From: Pseudomonadota bacterium
GTDB lineage: Bacteria > Pseudomonadota > Alphaproteobacteria > Caulobacterales > Caulobacteraceae
Assembly: GCA_963205005.1 (NCBI GenBank)
Contig: CAUJHW010000152.1
Coordinates: forward strand, 1 to 55,838
Length of the DNA: 55,838 nt
Direction of reading: 5' to 3'
Below the pieces are notes generated by a model. The model was given only the letters and a program-made list of their open reading frames with translations. It was not told the origin of the DNA and did not search any database. The position numbers were made by a program, and so were the translations under genes. Shown here piece by piece: positions 16,955 through 26,599 of this stretch; the first letter of the stretch is position 1; each line of letters opens with the position of its first letter.

Positions 16955-17815
16955 TCAGGCCAGAGCGCGGCGGCGCGACCGCATCGCCGAACCGACAGCG
17001 CCGAAGCCTACGATCATGATCGCCCAGGTCGCGGGCTCGGGAACAGCGCCACCGGGCGGCGCAAGGGTGTTCCCGACGCCTGGACTGAAGGCGAGGGAAA
17101 ACCCGGGGTTCGCCGAAAGAAAATCCGGATCGATGTTGAAGTAGGGATCCGCGAAGGCCCTGGAGCTGCGAAACACTGGCTCGTAGTCGGCGTTGATGCC
17201 CTGGGCGCTTGCCGATGCGGAAAGAAAGACAATGTAGGTGTGGCCCCCGCGAAGTGAGAGCGTTTGATCATAGACAGATCGTTGAACTGGCGCGCTGTAA
17301 CCGAAATCGGCCAAAAGACCGGCGCCGCCGACGAAGGCGTCTGACGCGAAATCACGAAGCGTGAACATCGCTTGAGCAAAGCCCGCCGAAAATTTGAACG
17401 ACTCGTCGATGCTGACCTCGACCAGCCCCCGCATTCTCACAGGCACAAAGGCGTCAAGGGGACCCTCGATGTTCATGTAGTAGACGGCCTGGGAGTATGT
17501 CTGGGATACGGCCTCTGTCGAAGAGGATGAAGCTTCCGCCAATGCGGACGGCACTTCCGACAGCCGGACGGCCCCGGACGTCCAGAATGGCTCAGCCGTC
17601 TGGGAGACACTGAAGTCCTCTCCCGCATAGAAGGTCGTCTGTTTCAGGACATCCATCCATGGACTTCCTGGCACCGTGTGGACCTGGGTAACCTGGCCCC
17701 GGGCAGCAGGGATATCGGCGGCCATGGCCTGGGCCCCGCCAATCGTCGCGATCATGGCTGCCAGCAGGAGCCCCAGAGCCCTCTGGCCCGAAGTCCGATT
17801 TGCAGATTTCAACAT
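16955..17815 (-). CDS. PEPxxWA-CTERM surface-sorting protein
   Basis: A 286-residue exported protein. It has an N-terminal signal (ALGLLLAAMIATIGGAQAMA) and a C-terminal tripartite sorting tag: PEPATWAIM, a hydrophobic stretch (IVGFGAVGSAM) and RSRRR. This tag is handled by exosortase/archaeosortase-type enzymes; none is in this window. The middle is Ser/Thr/Phe-rich and resembles other CTERM exoproteins without a catalytic motif. Base composition is a little less GC-rich than the neighbours. It is divergent from a LuxR-type regulator gene across a region with two palindromes, so control by that regulator is plausible. Confidence 0.85.
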   Translation of the reverse strand: MLKSANRTSGQRALGLLLAAMIATIGGAQAMAADIPAARGQVTQVHTVPGSPWMDVLKQTTFYAGEDFSVSQTAEPFWTSGAVRLSEVPSALAEASSSSTEAVSQTYSQAVYYMNIEGPLDAFVPVRMRGLVEVSIDESFKFSAGFAQAMFTLRDFASDAFVGGAGLLADFGYSAPVQRSVYDQTLSLRGGHTYIVFLSASASAQGINADYEPVFRSSRAFADPYFNIDPDFLSANPGFSLAFSPGVGNTLAPPGGAVPEPATWAIMIVGFGAVGSAMRSRRRALA

Positions 17816-17854
17816 TCAGGTCTTCCGGTTGCTGAAAACATCAGGCCCACAACC

Positions 17855-17897
17855 TGTGCGGCGCACACCGGTCTCCACATCATCCGAACGGATGATG
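17855..17897. promoter_or_regulatory. Two perfect inverted repeats in the PEP-CTERM / luxR-type intergenic region
   Basis: The first is TGTGCG-G-CGCACA at 17855-17867. The second is the 20-bp CATCATCCG-AA-CGGATGATG at 17878-17897, a perfect dyad of the length typical of LuxR-family operators. They lie 40 and 63 bp upstream of the PEP-CTERM gene and 75-118 bp upstream of the regulator gene. Their role as binding sites is inferred. Confidence 0.6.
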
Positions 17898-17972
17898 CAG
17901 CGCACGCCTTCGCCCTGACATCTTGACGAGCGAAAGCGGGGCGCCTCCTTCTTCCGGGAAACGGGGACGGGT

Positions 17973-19097
17973 ATGAATTCGATCTCCAATCCGGAAGCGG
18001 ATCTGATCCAGAAGATTTATGCGGCGGCCTATGATCCCGCCAAATGGGTCGATGTCATGGAGCGGCTGTCCGACGCGGTCGGCGGTCTGCGCGGCTGCCT
18101 GACCCGGATCGACATGTCCGACGGATCAGGCGTCGACGCCATCCTGATGCGCTCCGATCCGGCGTGGGTCGACGCCTATGCCCAGCACTTCGGCGCCATC
18201 AACGTGTTCAAGACGTCGGACAACCCCGCCGACCTGCGCGCGCCGGTCAAGCCGGTTCAAACCGATGAGGACTGTCTGGCCCGCGACGACTATGCGGCGT
18301 CGGAATACTACAATGATTTCATGCGGCCTCAGGATGTCGACCGCTCGCTCTTCATCCGGCTTGGCCTCTCCGGCACCGTGGCCAGTACGATCAATATCGG
18401 TCGCCGCACCGGCGAGGTCTTCGATCAGGCTGACCTGGATTTCGCAGCCCGCATGCAGCCGCATCTTGTCCGCGCCTATGAAATCAGCCGCCAGATCGCC
18501 CGGCCGCTTGGTGTCATCCACACCCTGGCCGAGGCCTTGCAGCACTCGCCACACGCCCTGTTCCTGGTGGAGGCCGACTGTTCGCTGACCTACGCCAACC
18601 GCGTGGCGGAGAAGCTGCTGGCGCGCGATCGCGGCCTGATCGTCATTCGGGGGCGACTGACACCCCGCCACTCGGACGCAGCGCGGAGATTCGAGGCCAT
18701 GATCGGCCAGGCCTCGCGACGCGAGGGCGCCCGGCTGGGGGCGACGCTCAGCGTGCCGCGAGAGGGTTCACGCCTTCCCCTGGCCGTGCGCACTGCGCCC
18801 TTGCCGCTGGAGGACGGCCCGATCTTCCTCGCGTCGGCTCCCGTCCTCGTTTCAGTGACGGATCTCGAGGCGGATGTCGCCACCCCCACCCATGAACTCA
18901 AGGATCTGTTCGGACTGACCGCTGCCGAGGTGAAGCTCGCCGCAGCGGTTTTCGAGGGTCTCAGCCTGCCGGAGGCCGCGGAAAAGTTCGGCATCAGCAT
19001 CAATACGGTTCGCTTTCAGCTCGCCCGCATCTTCGACAAGACCGGGGTCTCGAGACAGGCAGAACTGGTCAAGCTGATGATGCGTCTGGCCAGCTAA
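17973..19097 (+). CDS. LuxR-family transcriptional regulator
   Basis: A 374-residue regulator. The C-terminal helix-turn-helix (residues about 310-370) shows the LuxR/FixJ pattern: LTAAEVKLAAAVFEG, LSLPEAAEKFGISINTVR and RIFDKTGVSRQAELV. A PAS-like segment sits near residues 190-230 (SPHALFLVEADCSLTYAN). The N-terminal half has no receiver or autoinducer-binding motif that I recognise. The architecture matches the stand-alone HTH regulators frequent in Caulobacterales and Rhizobiales. The start is preceded by GGGGACGGGT. Divergent placement next to a PEP-CTERM gene and the 20-bp dyad suggests local control. Confidence 0.85.
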   Translation: MNSISNPEADLIQKIYAAAYDPAKWVDVMERLSDAVGGLRGCLTRIDMSDGSGVDAILMRSDPAWVDAYAQHFGAINVFKTSDNPADLRAPVKPVQTDEDCLARDDYAASEYYNDFMRPQDVDRSLFIRLGLSGTVASTINIGRRTGEVFDQADLDFAARMQPHLVRAYEISRQIARPLGVIHTLAEALQHSPHALFLVEADCSLTYANRVAEKLLARDRGLIVIRGRLTPRHSDAARRFEAMIGQASRREGARLGATLSVPREGSRLPLAVRTAPLPLEDGPIFLASAPVLVSVTDLEADVATPTHELKDLFGLTAAEVKLAAAVFEGLSLPEAAEKFGISINTVRFQLARIFDKTGVSRQAELVKLMMRLAS

Positions 19098-19214
19098 GGG
19101 GCTCCGCGACGCTAACGCCGATTCATCATTTCCATCAGCTTGGTCTTAATTCGCTCCTGCATATGAAAGAGGCACACCGGGCGTACCCCCAGCGCCCGCC
19201 ACCGGAGCCAACCC

Positions 19215-19643
19215 GTGTCGCACAGCCCGGGCGAAGAAGGCAGGCCGCTGAAGGTCCTGCACGTCGATGACGACCCCATGAACCTGCGCGTGGTGCAGGA
19301 GATCCTGGGCGCATTCGGCCACATCGGGGTCATGGCCTCCTCGGGTGAGGAAGCGCTGGAGCGCCTGCAGACCGAGGCTTTCGACATCATGCTGCTGGAC
19401 ATCCACATGCCCGGCATGACCGGCCTCGATGTCATCAGACGCCTGCGTGCGTTGCCGGGTCCTGAGCACGACATTCCCGTGATCGCCCTGACCGCTGACG
19501 TCTATTCGCGTCGCCCGGCGGAATATGTCGCCCTGGGGTTCAGCGACTTCGTGTCCAAGCCGATCCTCGTCGCCGGCCTGATGACCACGATCCGGCGGTG
19601 CGTGGCGCCGCCGCCCGCCGCCTTGAAGCAGGCGGTCGGCTAG
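19215..19643 (+). CDS. Single-domain response regulator
   Basis: A 142-residue stand-alone receiver domain. The acidic pocket is HVDDDP, the phospho-acceptor is Asp62 in LLDIHMPG, the conserved Thr is in ALTAD and the Lys is 115 in SKPI. There is no output domain. Sequence features (MNLRVVQEIL) resemble the receiver of hybrid kinases. Translation starts at GTG 19215 with GGAG seven bases upstream. The partner kinase is not adjacent; the hybrid kinases at 31988 and 37183 carry their own receivers. It may act as a phosphate relay or protein-interaction switch. Confidence 0.88.
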   Translation: MSHSPGEEGRPLKVLHVDDDPMNLRVVQEILGAFGHIGVMASSGEEALERLQTEAFDIMLLDIHMPGMTGLDVIRRLRALPGPEHDIPVIALTADVYSRRPAEYVALGFSDFVSKPILVAGLMTTIRRCVAPPPAALKQAVG

Positions 19644-19651
19644 ACCCGGCC

Positions 19652-20968
19652 TCAGTCCGCGTCGGCCTCGACCGGCGCCGCGGCGATCGGTCCGGCCTCG
19701 CCGTTGAGCGCCGCGGCCAGTCGCGTGCGGTCGAGCTGCCCCTCCCACCCGGCCACCACCAGCGTGGCCACGGCGTTGCCGACGAAGTTGGTCAGCGCCC
19801 GGCACTCGCTCATGAACCGGTCCACGCCGAGGATCAGCGCCATGCCGGCCACCGGCACGCTGGGCACCACCTGAAGAGTGGCCGCGAGCGTGATGAAGCC
19901 AGCTCCGGTCACACCGGCCGCGCCCTTGGAACTCAGCATCGCCACCCCCAGCAGCAGCAGCTGTTCCTCCAGGGACAGATGGATGCCCAGAGCCTGGGCG
20001 ATGAACAGCGCCGCCAGGGTCATGTAGATGTTGGTGCCGTCGAGGTTGAAGCTGTAGCCGATAGGGGCCACCAGCCCGACCACCGACTTGGCCGCTCCGG
20101 CCCGTTCCAGCTTTTCCAGCAGCGACGGCAGCGCCGCCTCGGACGACGAGGTCCCCAGCACCAGCAGCAGCTCTTCCTTCAGGTACCGGATCAGCTTGAA
20201 GATCGAGAAGCCGCTGAGCGCCGCGATGGCCCCCAGCACCACCACCACGAACAGGATCGAAGTCCCGTAGAAGGTCGCGACCAGCGCAGCCAGGCTGGCG
20301 ATCGAGGCGATCCCGTACTTGCCGACCGTGAAGGCGAAGGCCCCGAACGCCCCGATCGGCGCAGCGCGCATGAAGATCGCCACCAGCTTGAAAAACGCCT
20401 CGGCCACCGCGTTCAGCACCTTCAGCGCCGGGTCCGCCCGCTCGCCGATCATGGTCAGGGCGATGCCGAACGGGATCGAGAAGAACAGCACCTGCAGGAT
20501 GTTGCCGTCGACAAAGGCGCCCGCCACCGAGGTGGGGATCACGTCCATCAGGAAGCCGGTGACGGTCATGTCGTGCGACTTGGCCGCATAGCTCTTGACC
20601 GCGTCGGCATCGAGGCTGGCCGGGTCGATGTGCATGCCCGCGCCTGGCTGGACCACATTGGCCACCATCAGGCCGACCACCAGCGCGAAGCTCGACACCA
20701 CGATGAAATAGCCGAAGGCCTTCAGCGCTACCCCGCCCACCTTGGCCAGATCGCGCATGCCGGCGATGCCGGTCACCACGGTCAGGAAGATCACCGGGGC
20801 AATGATCATCTTCACCAGCTTGATGAAGGCGTCGCCCAGCGGCTTTAGCGCCTCGCCGGTCGAAGGCCAGAAGTGCCCGATCACGGCCCCCAGGACGATC
20901 GCCACGATCACCTGCAGGTAAAGCTGGGTCCACAGCGGCCGCTTCACCGGCGGCCCCGCGTCCGCCAT
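19652..20968 (-). CDS. dctA: Dicarboxylate/amino acid:cation symporter
   Basis: A 438-residue DAACS-family transporter, close to the usual 420-450 residues. Family motifs are the re-entrant loop [15 protein letters not shown], the substrate/cation site [11 protein letters not shown] and the second hairpin [12 protein letters not shown]. The early helices include [17 protein letters not shown]. It would import C4-dicarboxylates (DctA) or glutamate/aspartate (GltP); the sequence does not decide. The start at 20968 is where similarity begins; the frame is open far upstream but overlaps the divergent hydrolase gene. It is convergent with the response regulator, 8 bp apart. Confidence 0.9.
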   Translation of the reverse strand: MADAGPPVKRPLWTQLYLQVIVAIVLGAVIGHFWPSTGEALKPLGDAFIKLVKMIIAPVIFLTVVTGIAGMRDLAKVGGVALKAFGYFIVVSSFALVVGLMVANVVQPGAGMHIDPASLDADAVKSYAAKSHDMTVTGFLMDVIPTSVAGAFVDGNILQVLFFSIPFGIALTMIGERADPALKVLNAVAEAFFKLVAIFMRAAPIGAFGAFAFTVGKYGIASIASLAALVATFYGTSILFVVVVLGAIAALSGFSIFKLIRYLKEELLLVLGTSSSEAALPSLLEKLERAGAAKSVVGLVAPIGYSFNLDGTNIYMTLAALFIAQALGIHLSLEEQLLLLGVAMLSSKGAAGVTGAGFITLAATLQVVPSVPVAGMALILGVDRFMSECRALTNFVGNAVATLVVAGWEGQLDRTRLAAALNGEAGPIAAAPVEADAD

Positions 20969-21115
20969 CACCAGTCCCGCCACGCGATTCCCCCGCCGCT
21001 CCGTTTCATCGAACCTAGCAACATCCCGGCAAAACGGGTGGTCCAGAATTCGAACATGGCGGATGCTGCCGCCCAGAGAGTCCGGAAACGGACCGGAACA
21101 AAGGGAGGGCTGACC

Positions 21116-22366
21116 ATGAGCTTCGTCGATCGCAGAGGCCTGCTGTTCGCTGGGGTGGGGGCCGCGGGCCTGTCCGCCCTGCCCGCCTGGGCGAAGATCG
21201 CCGTGCAGCCACCGGCCGCCGCCGGGTTCAGCGCCGCGGGCGTCGCCGCCCTCAACGCCGAGATGCACGCGCTCGTCGACCAGCAGAAGCTGGCCGGGGT
21301 GGTCACCCTGCTGGCGCGCAAGGGCAAGGTGGTGAACTTCGACGCCTACGGCCGCCAGGACGCCTCAGGCTCGGCGCCGATGAACACGGACTCGATCTTC
21401 CGCATCGCCTCGATGACCAAGCCGATCTGCGGCGTGGCGATGATGCAGTTGTGGGAACAGGGCAGGTGGAAGCTGGATGATCCGGTCTCCCGCCACATTC
21501 CCGAGTTCGCCGGCCTCAAGGTCAAGACGAAGGACGGCGCCCTGGTTGACCAGGTCCGGCCGATGACCATGGCCCAGCTGATGAGCCATACCGCCGGCTT
21601 CGGCGTCAGCGCGGTCTACAATGACGCCCGCCTGGCCGACACCGACCTACAGGGCATGATCGACAAGCTGGCGAAGCTGCCGCTCGTCAGCCAGCCGGGC
21701 ACGGACTGGGCCTATGGGCCGTGCGTCAACATCCAGGGCTATGTGGTTGAGAAGCTGTCGGGAAAGTCGCTCGACCGCTATCTTCAGGATCACATCTTCA
21801 CCCCGCTGAAGATGCCTGACACCCAGTTCTGGGTGGAACCCGCCAAGGCTTCGCGGGTGGTGCGGATCCACACCTACGCCGACGGCCGGATCGCCCCGGC
21901 CGGAGAGCAGCGGGTCCAGACGACCAAGCCTCGGTTCCTCTCCGGATCGGGAGGTCTTCTCTCGACGGCGTCCGACTACTTCCGCTTCTGTCAGGCCCTC
22001 CTGCAGGGCGGCGAACTGGAGGGCGCTCGTGTCCTGAAACCCGATACGGTGAAACTCATGCGCAAGTCGGTGCTTCAGCCCGGCGTCGGCGTCGACCTCT
22101 ACGGCCCGGTGCAGAAGGGCCTGGGCTTCGGCATGGACTTCGCCGTCCACGAACGCCCGGCCGAGAGCGGGCTGCCGCAGGGCCAGGACAGTTACTGGTG
22201 GGGCGGCGCCTTCGGCACCTGGTTCTGGATCGATCCGACCAACGACATCGTCTTCGTCGGCATGATCCAGAACCTCAACGGCTCGATCCCGGGCGGCGGC
22301 ACGCCCGCCGTGCGGGACATTACCCCTAGGGCGGTCTACGCCGCCCTCACCGACCGGAAGGCCTGA
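21116..22366 (+). CDS. Serine hydrolase of the beta-lactamase (class C)/esterase family
   Basis: A 416-residue exported hydrolase. The catalytic Ser-x-x-Lys is SMTK (Ser99, Lys102). The second motif is a Tyr in [13 protein letters not shown]. The third is in [15 protein letters not shown], where esterase-type members have GGA or WGG in place of KTG. The N-terminus has an Arg followed by a hydrophobic stretch ([18 protein letters not shown]), which fits a signal peptide. Typical activities are esterase, D-aminopeptidase or beta-lactamase-like; esterase is the best guess. GGGAGG lies upstream of ATG 21116. The gene at 22372 follows after 5 bp, so they form an operon. Confidence 0.88.
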   Translation: MSFVDRRGLLFAGVGAAGLSALPAWAKIAVQPPAAAGFSAAGVAALNAEMHALVDQQKLAGVVTLLARKGKVVNFDAYGRQDASGSAPMNTDSIFRIASMTKPICGVAMMQLWEQGRWKLDDPVSRHIPEFAGLKVKTKDGALVDQVRPMTMAQLMSHTAGFGVSAVYNDARLADTDLQGMIDKLAKLPLVSQPGTDWAYGPCVNIQGYVVEKLSGKSLDRYLQDHIFTPLKMPDTQFWVEPAKASRVVRIHTYADGRIAPAGEQRVQTTKPRFLSGSGGLLSTASDYFRFCQALLQGGELEGARVLKPDTVKLMRKSVLQPGVGVDLYGPVQKGLGFGMDFAVHERPAESGLPQGQDSYWWGGAFGTWFWIDPTNDIVFVGMIQNLNGSIPGGGTPAVRDITPRAVYAALTDRKA

Positions 22367-22371
22367 CACCC

Positions 22372-23391
22372 ATGCGCCGCATGATCCTGCCCCTGCTGCT
22401 GGCCGCGCTTGCGACCGTGGCCCAGGCCGAGACCTACAAGGCTCCGCGAAACGGTTTCGGCCAGCCGGATTTCGAGGGCGTCTGGACCAACGCCTCGCTC
22501 ACCAGCCTGGAGCGTCCGGCCAACTTCAAGTCCCTGACCATCACCGAAGCCCAGGCAAAGGCCGCCGAGCAGGCCCGCGCCCGGATGATGGCCGCGTCCA
22601 ACCGGCCCACCGATCCGAAGGAAGGCGCGCCGCCGAAGGCCGACGACCCAGGCGGCTACAACACAGCCTGGATCGACCCGGGCGTCAGCTACGGCCGCAT
22701 CGGCGGCGAGGTGCGCACCTCATGGCTGGTGGACCCCGCCGACGGCAAGCTGCCCTACAGCCCCGCCGGCCGGAAGCTGTTCGCCGACACGCTCAGCGAC
22801 GCCCGGACCAACTTCGCCGGTCCCGAGGGGCGTCCATTGGGCGAGCGCTGCATCCTGGGTTTCGGGTCGACCGCCGGACCGCCGATGATGAACGTGCTCT
22901 ACAACAACAACTACCAGATCCAGCAGTCGCGGGATCACGTGGTGATCGTCGTGGAGATGAACCACGACGCGCGCCTGATCCCCCTGATCGACCGCAAGGC
23001 CCCGCGGGTCAGTCTTCAGCAGTGGATGGGCGATTCCGTCGGCTGGTGGGATGGCGACACGCTGGTGGTCGAGACCTCGCACTTCAACCCGCAGGAATCG
23101 CTGCGGCCCTATTTCGGGGCCAGCCTGTTCCTGTCGCCGGACGCGAAGGTCACCGAGCGGTTCACCCGCACCTCGGCGACACAGATCCTGTACGAGTTCA
23201 GCGTCGACGATCCCAAGGTGTTCACCCAGGTCTGGCGCGCGCAGATGGCGCTGAACGCCACCCAGGGGCCGATGTACGAATACGCCTGCCACGAGGGCAA
23301 CTATGCCCTGCCCGGCATCCTGGCCGGCGCCCGTCGCACCGAGGCCGACGGCAAGGCCCCGGAAGCCGTCGAACTGGAGGAGCGGCAGTAG
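22372..23391 (+). CDS. Secreted protein of unknown function (paralogue of the gene at 6668)
   Basis: A 339-residue protein with a short signal peptide (ILPLLLAALATVAQA). It matches the 6668 product along its length. Shared blocks are YKAPRNGFGQPDFEGVW, RPLGERCILGFGSTAGPPM, YNNNYQIQQ, WMGDSVGWWDGDTLVVET, ERFTRTSATQILYEF and CHEGNYALPGILAGAR. It starts 5 bp after the serine hydrolase stop. No known catalytic motif was found. Both copies lie directly downstream of a hydrolase gene, and this one is followed by a TonB-dependent receptor, so a role in substrate handling in the periplasm is a reasonable guess. Confidence 0.85.
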   Translation: MRRMILPLLLAALATVAQAETYKAPRNGFGQPDFEGVWTNASLTSLERPANFKSLTITEAQAKAAEQARARMMAASNRPTDPKEGAPPKADDPGGYNTAWIDPGVSYGRIGGEVRTSWLVDPADGKLPYSPAGRKLFADTLSDARTNFAGPEGRPLGERCILGFGSTAGPPMMNVLYNNNYQIQQSRDHVVIVVEMNHDARLIPLIDRKAPRVSLQQWMGDSVGWWDGDTLVVETSHFNPQESLRPYFGASLFLSPDAKVTERFTRTSATQILYEFSVDDPKVFTQVWRAQMALNATQGPMYEYACHEGNYALPGILAGARRTEADGKAPEAVELEERQ

Positions 23392-23602
23392 GCCTGCGGC
23401 CCGGGCGCGGAGCCCCGGCCCCGCACGAACTCCGCGCGACCGGGCTCAATTGCGGCCGGACCGTGGCGCCATTTCGACATTCCCACGGAAAAACCAAGCG
23501 GCGCAATGCGTTGCAAGGTTGACGCGGCGTCCGCCATGCCGGACATTCGAAACCAAGCGCCAACAAGGCGCTATTGAAAACGGGCTTGGGGGAAACGTTC
23601 TG

Positions 23603-26152
23603 ATGTCCAGAAAGAGCATTCTGCTGTCTTGCGTCTTCGCGATGACGGCGATGTCGGCCACCGCGGCCTTCGCGCAGTCCAACGAAATCGAAGAACTGGT
23701 GGTCACGGCCGAAAAGCGCGAGCAGTCGCTGCAGGACGTGCCGGTCGCCGTGTCGGCCTTTACCGACGAGCGCCGCGAACTGGTCGGCATCAACTCGGTT
23801 CAGGACCTGACCAACTTCACCCCGGGTCTGGCCTATTCCACCAACAACGACCGGATCGCCCTGCGCGGCATCGGGCGTTTCACCAACAACCGCTCCTCCG
23901 AGGGCGGCGTGGCCATGTACAATGACGGGTTCTACACCTCGTCGGTGACGGCATTCGCCCAGTCCACGCTGTTCATCGAGCGGACAGAAGCGCTGCGGGG
24001 TCCGCAAGGCACCCTGTATGGCCGCAACTCCATCGGCGGCGCGCTGAACATCATCTCCAAGCGCCCGACCGACGACCTCTATGCCGAAGTCCGCGCGGGC
24101 TACGGCAACTACGACAGCAAGTTCGGTGAGGCGGCCATGTCCGGCCCGCTGTTCGCCGGCCTCCGCGGCCGCCTTGCCGCCTCGTACAGCAACATCGGCA
24201 AGGGCGTTTACACCAACCTGAATCCGAACGGAGAGGACGAAGGCAACCGCGGCACTCAGTGGACCGTGGAAGGCCAGCTGGACGGCAGCATCACCGACCG
24301 GTTCGAATGGTGGGCCAAGGCCTCGACCACCGAATGGCACACCCTGGGCCGCGGCCCCGGGGGCCGCACCACAGCGGTCTATGGCATCCGCGACAACATC
24401 AACCCGGTCACCGCGGCCCTGACGCCGAACGCGGCCGGCTTCGGTCAGGCGCTGGCCCTGCCGGGCAACACCTGCCAGCTGTGCTTCAACACGGACGACG
24501 GCAACTACATCAACCTCGAGAGCAACACCTACACGCTCAACGCGACGCTGCATCTCGATGGCTTCGACGTGAAATATGTCGGCGGCAATACCTACTATGA
24601 CTACCGGCTGCAGACCGACGCCGACGGAACCTCGCGCCAGGCGCCGTTCCTGCTGCAACTGACGCCGACGCTGGCGCTGCCCTACTTCCCGCGCCAGCAT
24701 AACCAGTACCAGGAAGAGGTCTGGTGGTTTTCGAACGAGCTGAACTTCGCATCGACATCCGACGGCCCGCTGCAGTGGCTGTTCGGCCTCTACCAGTACC
24801 GCGAAGGCTCCAACTACACCCTGACAGACGCCCGCTTCCCGGATGACGCCCGCTTCGCGACGCCGGTGACCCAGACCGGGGTCGCCGTGGCCCCCAACCC
24901 GCTGCGTCAGTACGCCTACGGCTCATCGGAGAACGTCAACGAGTCCTATGCCACCTTCGGCCAGATTGACTGGCAGGCGACCGACACCCTGAAGCTGACC
25001 GCTGGCCTGCGCTACACCCACGACCGCAAGCGGTCGTTCGAAAGCGCCCGCCTGCTCTGCCTCTATACGGCCAGCTGCCCGGGCACCCGCATCTTCCAGC
25101 GGCCGGTCGACATCACCGATGCGGCTTCGGTGGGCTACACGGGCTCCGCGACCGCGCCGACCTTCATCGACTCCGCCGTCGTAGGCGGCACGGCCGGCGT
25201 CTTCACCGACCCGACCACCGGCCTGCGTCACCGTCGTCTGGCCAAGAGCTGGAGCGGCGTGACCGGCACCCTTGGCGCCGACTGGAAACCGGATGCGGAC
25301 ACCCTGGTCTACGCCAAGTACACCCGCGGCTATAAGGCGGGTGGCCTGAACTCCGGCACGACCACCCTGGTGGCCCGCGTCAGCACCGAGGAGGAGAAGA
25401 TCAACTCCTACGAAGTCGGCCTGAAGAAGACCCTGAACGGTCGCCTGCAGGTCAATGCCTCGGCCTTCTACTACGACTACCGCGACATCCAGATCCCGAT
25501 CACCGGCCTGGATCCGGTCACCCAGCTGAACGTCACCGCCTTCTTCAACATGCCCAAGGCCCGCAACCTGGGCATCGAGCTGGAGACGGTGTGGCAGCCC
25601 ATCGACCATCTGCAGATCCTGGCGAACTACTCCTACCTGAACGCCGAGCTGCGCGACGCTTGCTGCTTCCAGGATCCGGACGACCCGCGCGGCCTGCAGC
25701 CGGGCGCCGTCCTGGCCGGCAACACCGCCGCCCAGCTCGCCGGAACCGGCGCGCTGAACCAGGATCTCAAGGGCAACTCCCTGCCGTCGGCCACGCCGCA
25801 CCGGTTCACGATCAACGCGAACTACACCTGGGAACTGGAGCCCGGGAACGTGTCGGCCTCGCTCACCTACGTGTGGCGGGACTCGACCTATTATTCGATC
25901 TTCACGGACTACTGGAACAAGGCGAAGTCGTTTGGCCAGACCGACGCCCGGGTGCTGTTCAACGACACCAATGGCAAGTTCACGGTCATCGGCTACGTGA
26001 AGAACGTCTTCGACCAGCGCGGTTCGGCCGGCGTCAGCGGCACCCGCAACCCCAGCCTTACCGCCACGCAGCCGAACTTCGGCTTCGTCAACCAGACGAT
26101 CTCGTACGTGCCGCCGCGCACCTACGGGTTGGAGCTGCAGTACCGCTACTAG
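23603..26152 (+). CDS. TonB-dependent outer-membrane receptor
   Basis: An 849-residue receptor. A signal peptide (ILLSCVFAMTAMSATAAFAQ) is followed by a TonB-box-like EELVVTAEKREQSLQDVP and a plug domain (ALRGIGRF, TEALRGPQGTLYGRNSIGG, NIISKRP). A beta-barrel follows, ending in GLELQYRY, the terminal aromatic of outer-membrane proteins. The usual size is 700-900 residues. The ligand is unknown; receptors with this QREQSLQDVP-type start are very numerous in Caulobacterales and sphingomonads and often take up plant or aromatic compounds. The start at 23603 follows GGGGGAAA. A 211-bp gap upstream may hold its own promoter; transcription ends at the hairpin at 26177. Confidence 0.93.
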   Translation: MSRKSILLSCVFAMTAMSATAAFAQSNEIEELVVTAEKREQSLQDVPVAVSAFTDERRELVGINSVQDLTNFTPGLAYSTNNDRIALRGIGRFTNNRSSEGGVAMYNDGFYTSSVTAFAQSTLFIERTEALRGPQGTLYGRNSIGGALNIISKRPTDDLYAEVRAGYGNYDSKFGEAAMSGPLFAGLRGRLAASYSNIGKGVYTNLNPNGEDEGNRGTQWTVEGQLDGSITDRFEWWAKASTTEWHTLGRGPGGRTTAVYGIRDNINPVTAALTPNAAGFGQALALPGNTCQLCFNTDDGNYINLESNTYTLNATLHLDGFDVKYVGGNTYYDYRLQTDADGTSRQAPFLLQLTPTLALPYFPRQHNQYQEEVWWFSNELNFASTSDGPLQWLFGLYQYREGSNYTLTDARFPDDARFATPVTQTGVAVAPNPLRQYAYGSSENVNESYATFGQIDWQATDTLKLTAGLRYTHDRKRSFESARLLCLYTASCPGTRIFQRPVDITDAASVGYTGSATAPTFIDSAVVGGTAGVFTDPTTGLRHRRLAKSWSGVTGTLGADWKPDADTLVYAKYTRGYKAGGLNSGTTTLVARVSTEEEKINSYEVGLKKTLNGRLQVNASAFYYDYRDIQIPITGLDPVTQLNVTAFFNMPKARNLGIELETVWQPIDHLQILANYSYLNAELRDACCFQDPDDPRGLQPGAVLAGNTAAQLAGTGALNQDLKGNSLPSATPHRFTINANYTWELEPGNVSASLTYVWRDSTYYSIFTDYWNKAKSFGQTDARVLFNDTNGKFTVIGYVKNVFDQRGSAGVSGTRNPSLTATQPNFGFVNQTISYVPPRTYGLELQYRY

Positions 26153-26176
26153 GCCGACCGCAAGGTTCGACCTGCC

Positions 26177-26206
26177 AACGCCCCGGTCGCAAGGCCGGGG
26201 CGTTTT
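26177..26206 (+). terminator. Rho-independent terminator of the TonB receptor gene
   Basis: A perfect 10-bp stem, AACGCCCCGG (26177-26186) with CCGGGGCGTT (26195-26204), closes an 8-base loop and runs into TTTT (26203-26206). It lies 24 bp after the receptor stop. Confidence 0.85.
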
Positions 26207-26245
26207 GCGTTTCAGGTCGGCGGGCGCGCGCCGCCTGACCCCGCC

Positions 26246-26599
26246 TCAGCGGCAGGCCGCGACCGCGCGTTCCAGCTCTTCGAGCCGTTGCTGACGCAGG
26301 ATCCGGCCGGCCGCCATCAGCTGATAGCGATCCGCGGCGCCGGGCGCGGCCCGCAGGGCGCCGTCGGTGTCCGGATAGCGCGGCGGCCCGGGAAAAGTCC
26401 TCGGCACGCAGCTCTTCGGCGGCGGCGCCGGCGGCGCGGGCAGAACCACCACACGCGGCGGCGGTGGCGGCGGTGGCGGCGTCGCGCGAACCGGCGCGAC
26501 CGGGGCGACCAGCTTTGGCTGACGCAGCGACTGGCAGCCGGACAGCGCGACAGCTCCGACGGCGATCAGCAGCAGATATCGTCCGGGGCGCCGGCTCAT
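26246..26599 (-). CDS. Small proline-rich lipoprotein (Rz1/o-spanin-like)
   Basis: A 117-residue lipoprotein. The signal ends in a lipobox (AVALSGC, lipidated Cys22). A proline-rich segment follows, with eight consecutive prolines (ATPPPPPPPPRVVV) and then LPAPPAPPP. The C-terminal part is helical and charged (QQRLEELERAVAACR). The ATG overlaps the TGA of the upstream membrane protein gene (ATGA). A membrane-anchored coiled-coil protein coupled to a Pro-rich lipoprotein is the layout of phage Rz/Rz1 spanins, but no other phage lysis gene is nearby. It could instead be an ordinary envelope lipoprotein. Confidence 0.75.
   Translation of the reverse strand: MSRRPGRYLLLIAVGAVALSGCQSLRQPKLVAPVAPVRATPPPPPPPPRVVVLPAPPAPPPKSCVPRTFPGPPRYPDTDGALRAAPGAADRYQLMAAGRILRQQRLEELERAVAACR

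Noticed and set aside
26164-26176. GGTTCGA stretch as a tRNA T-arm
   Set aside because: No acceptor or anticodon stem can be formed around it.
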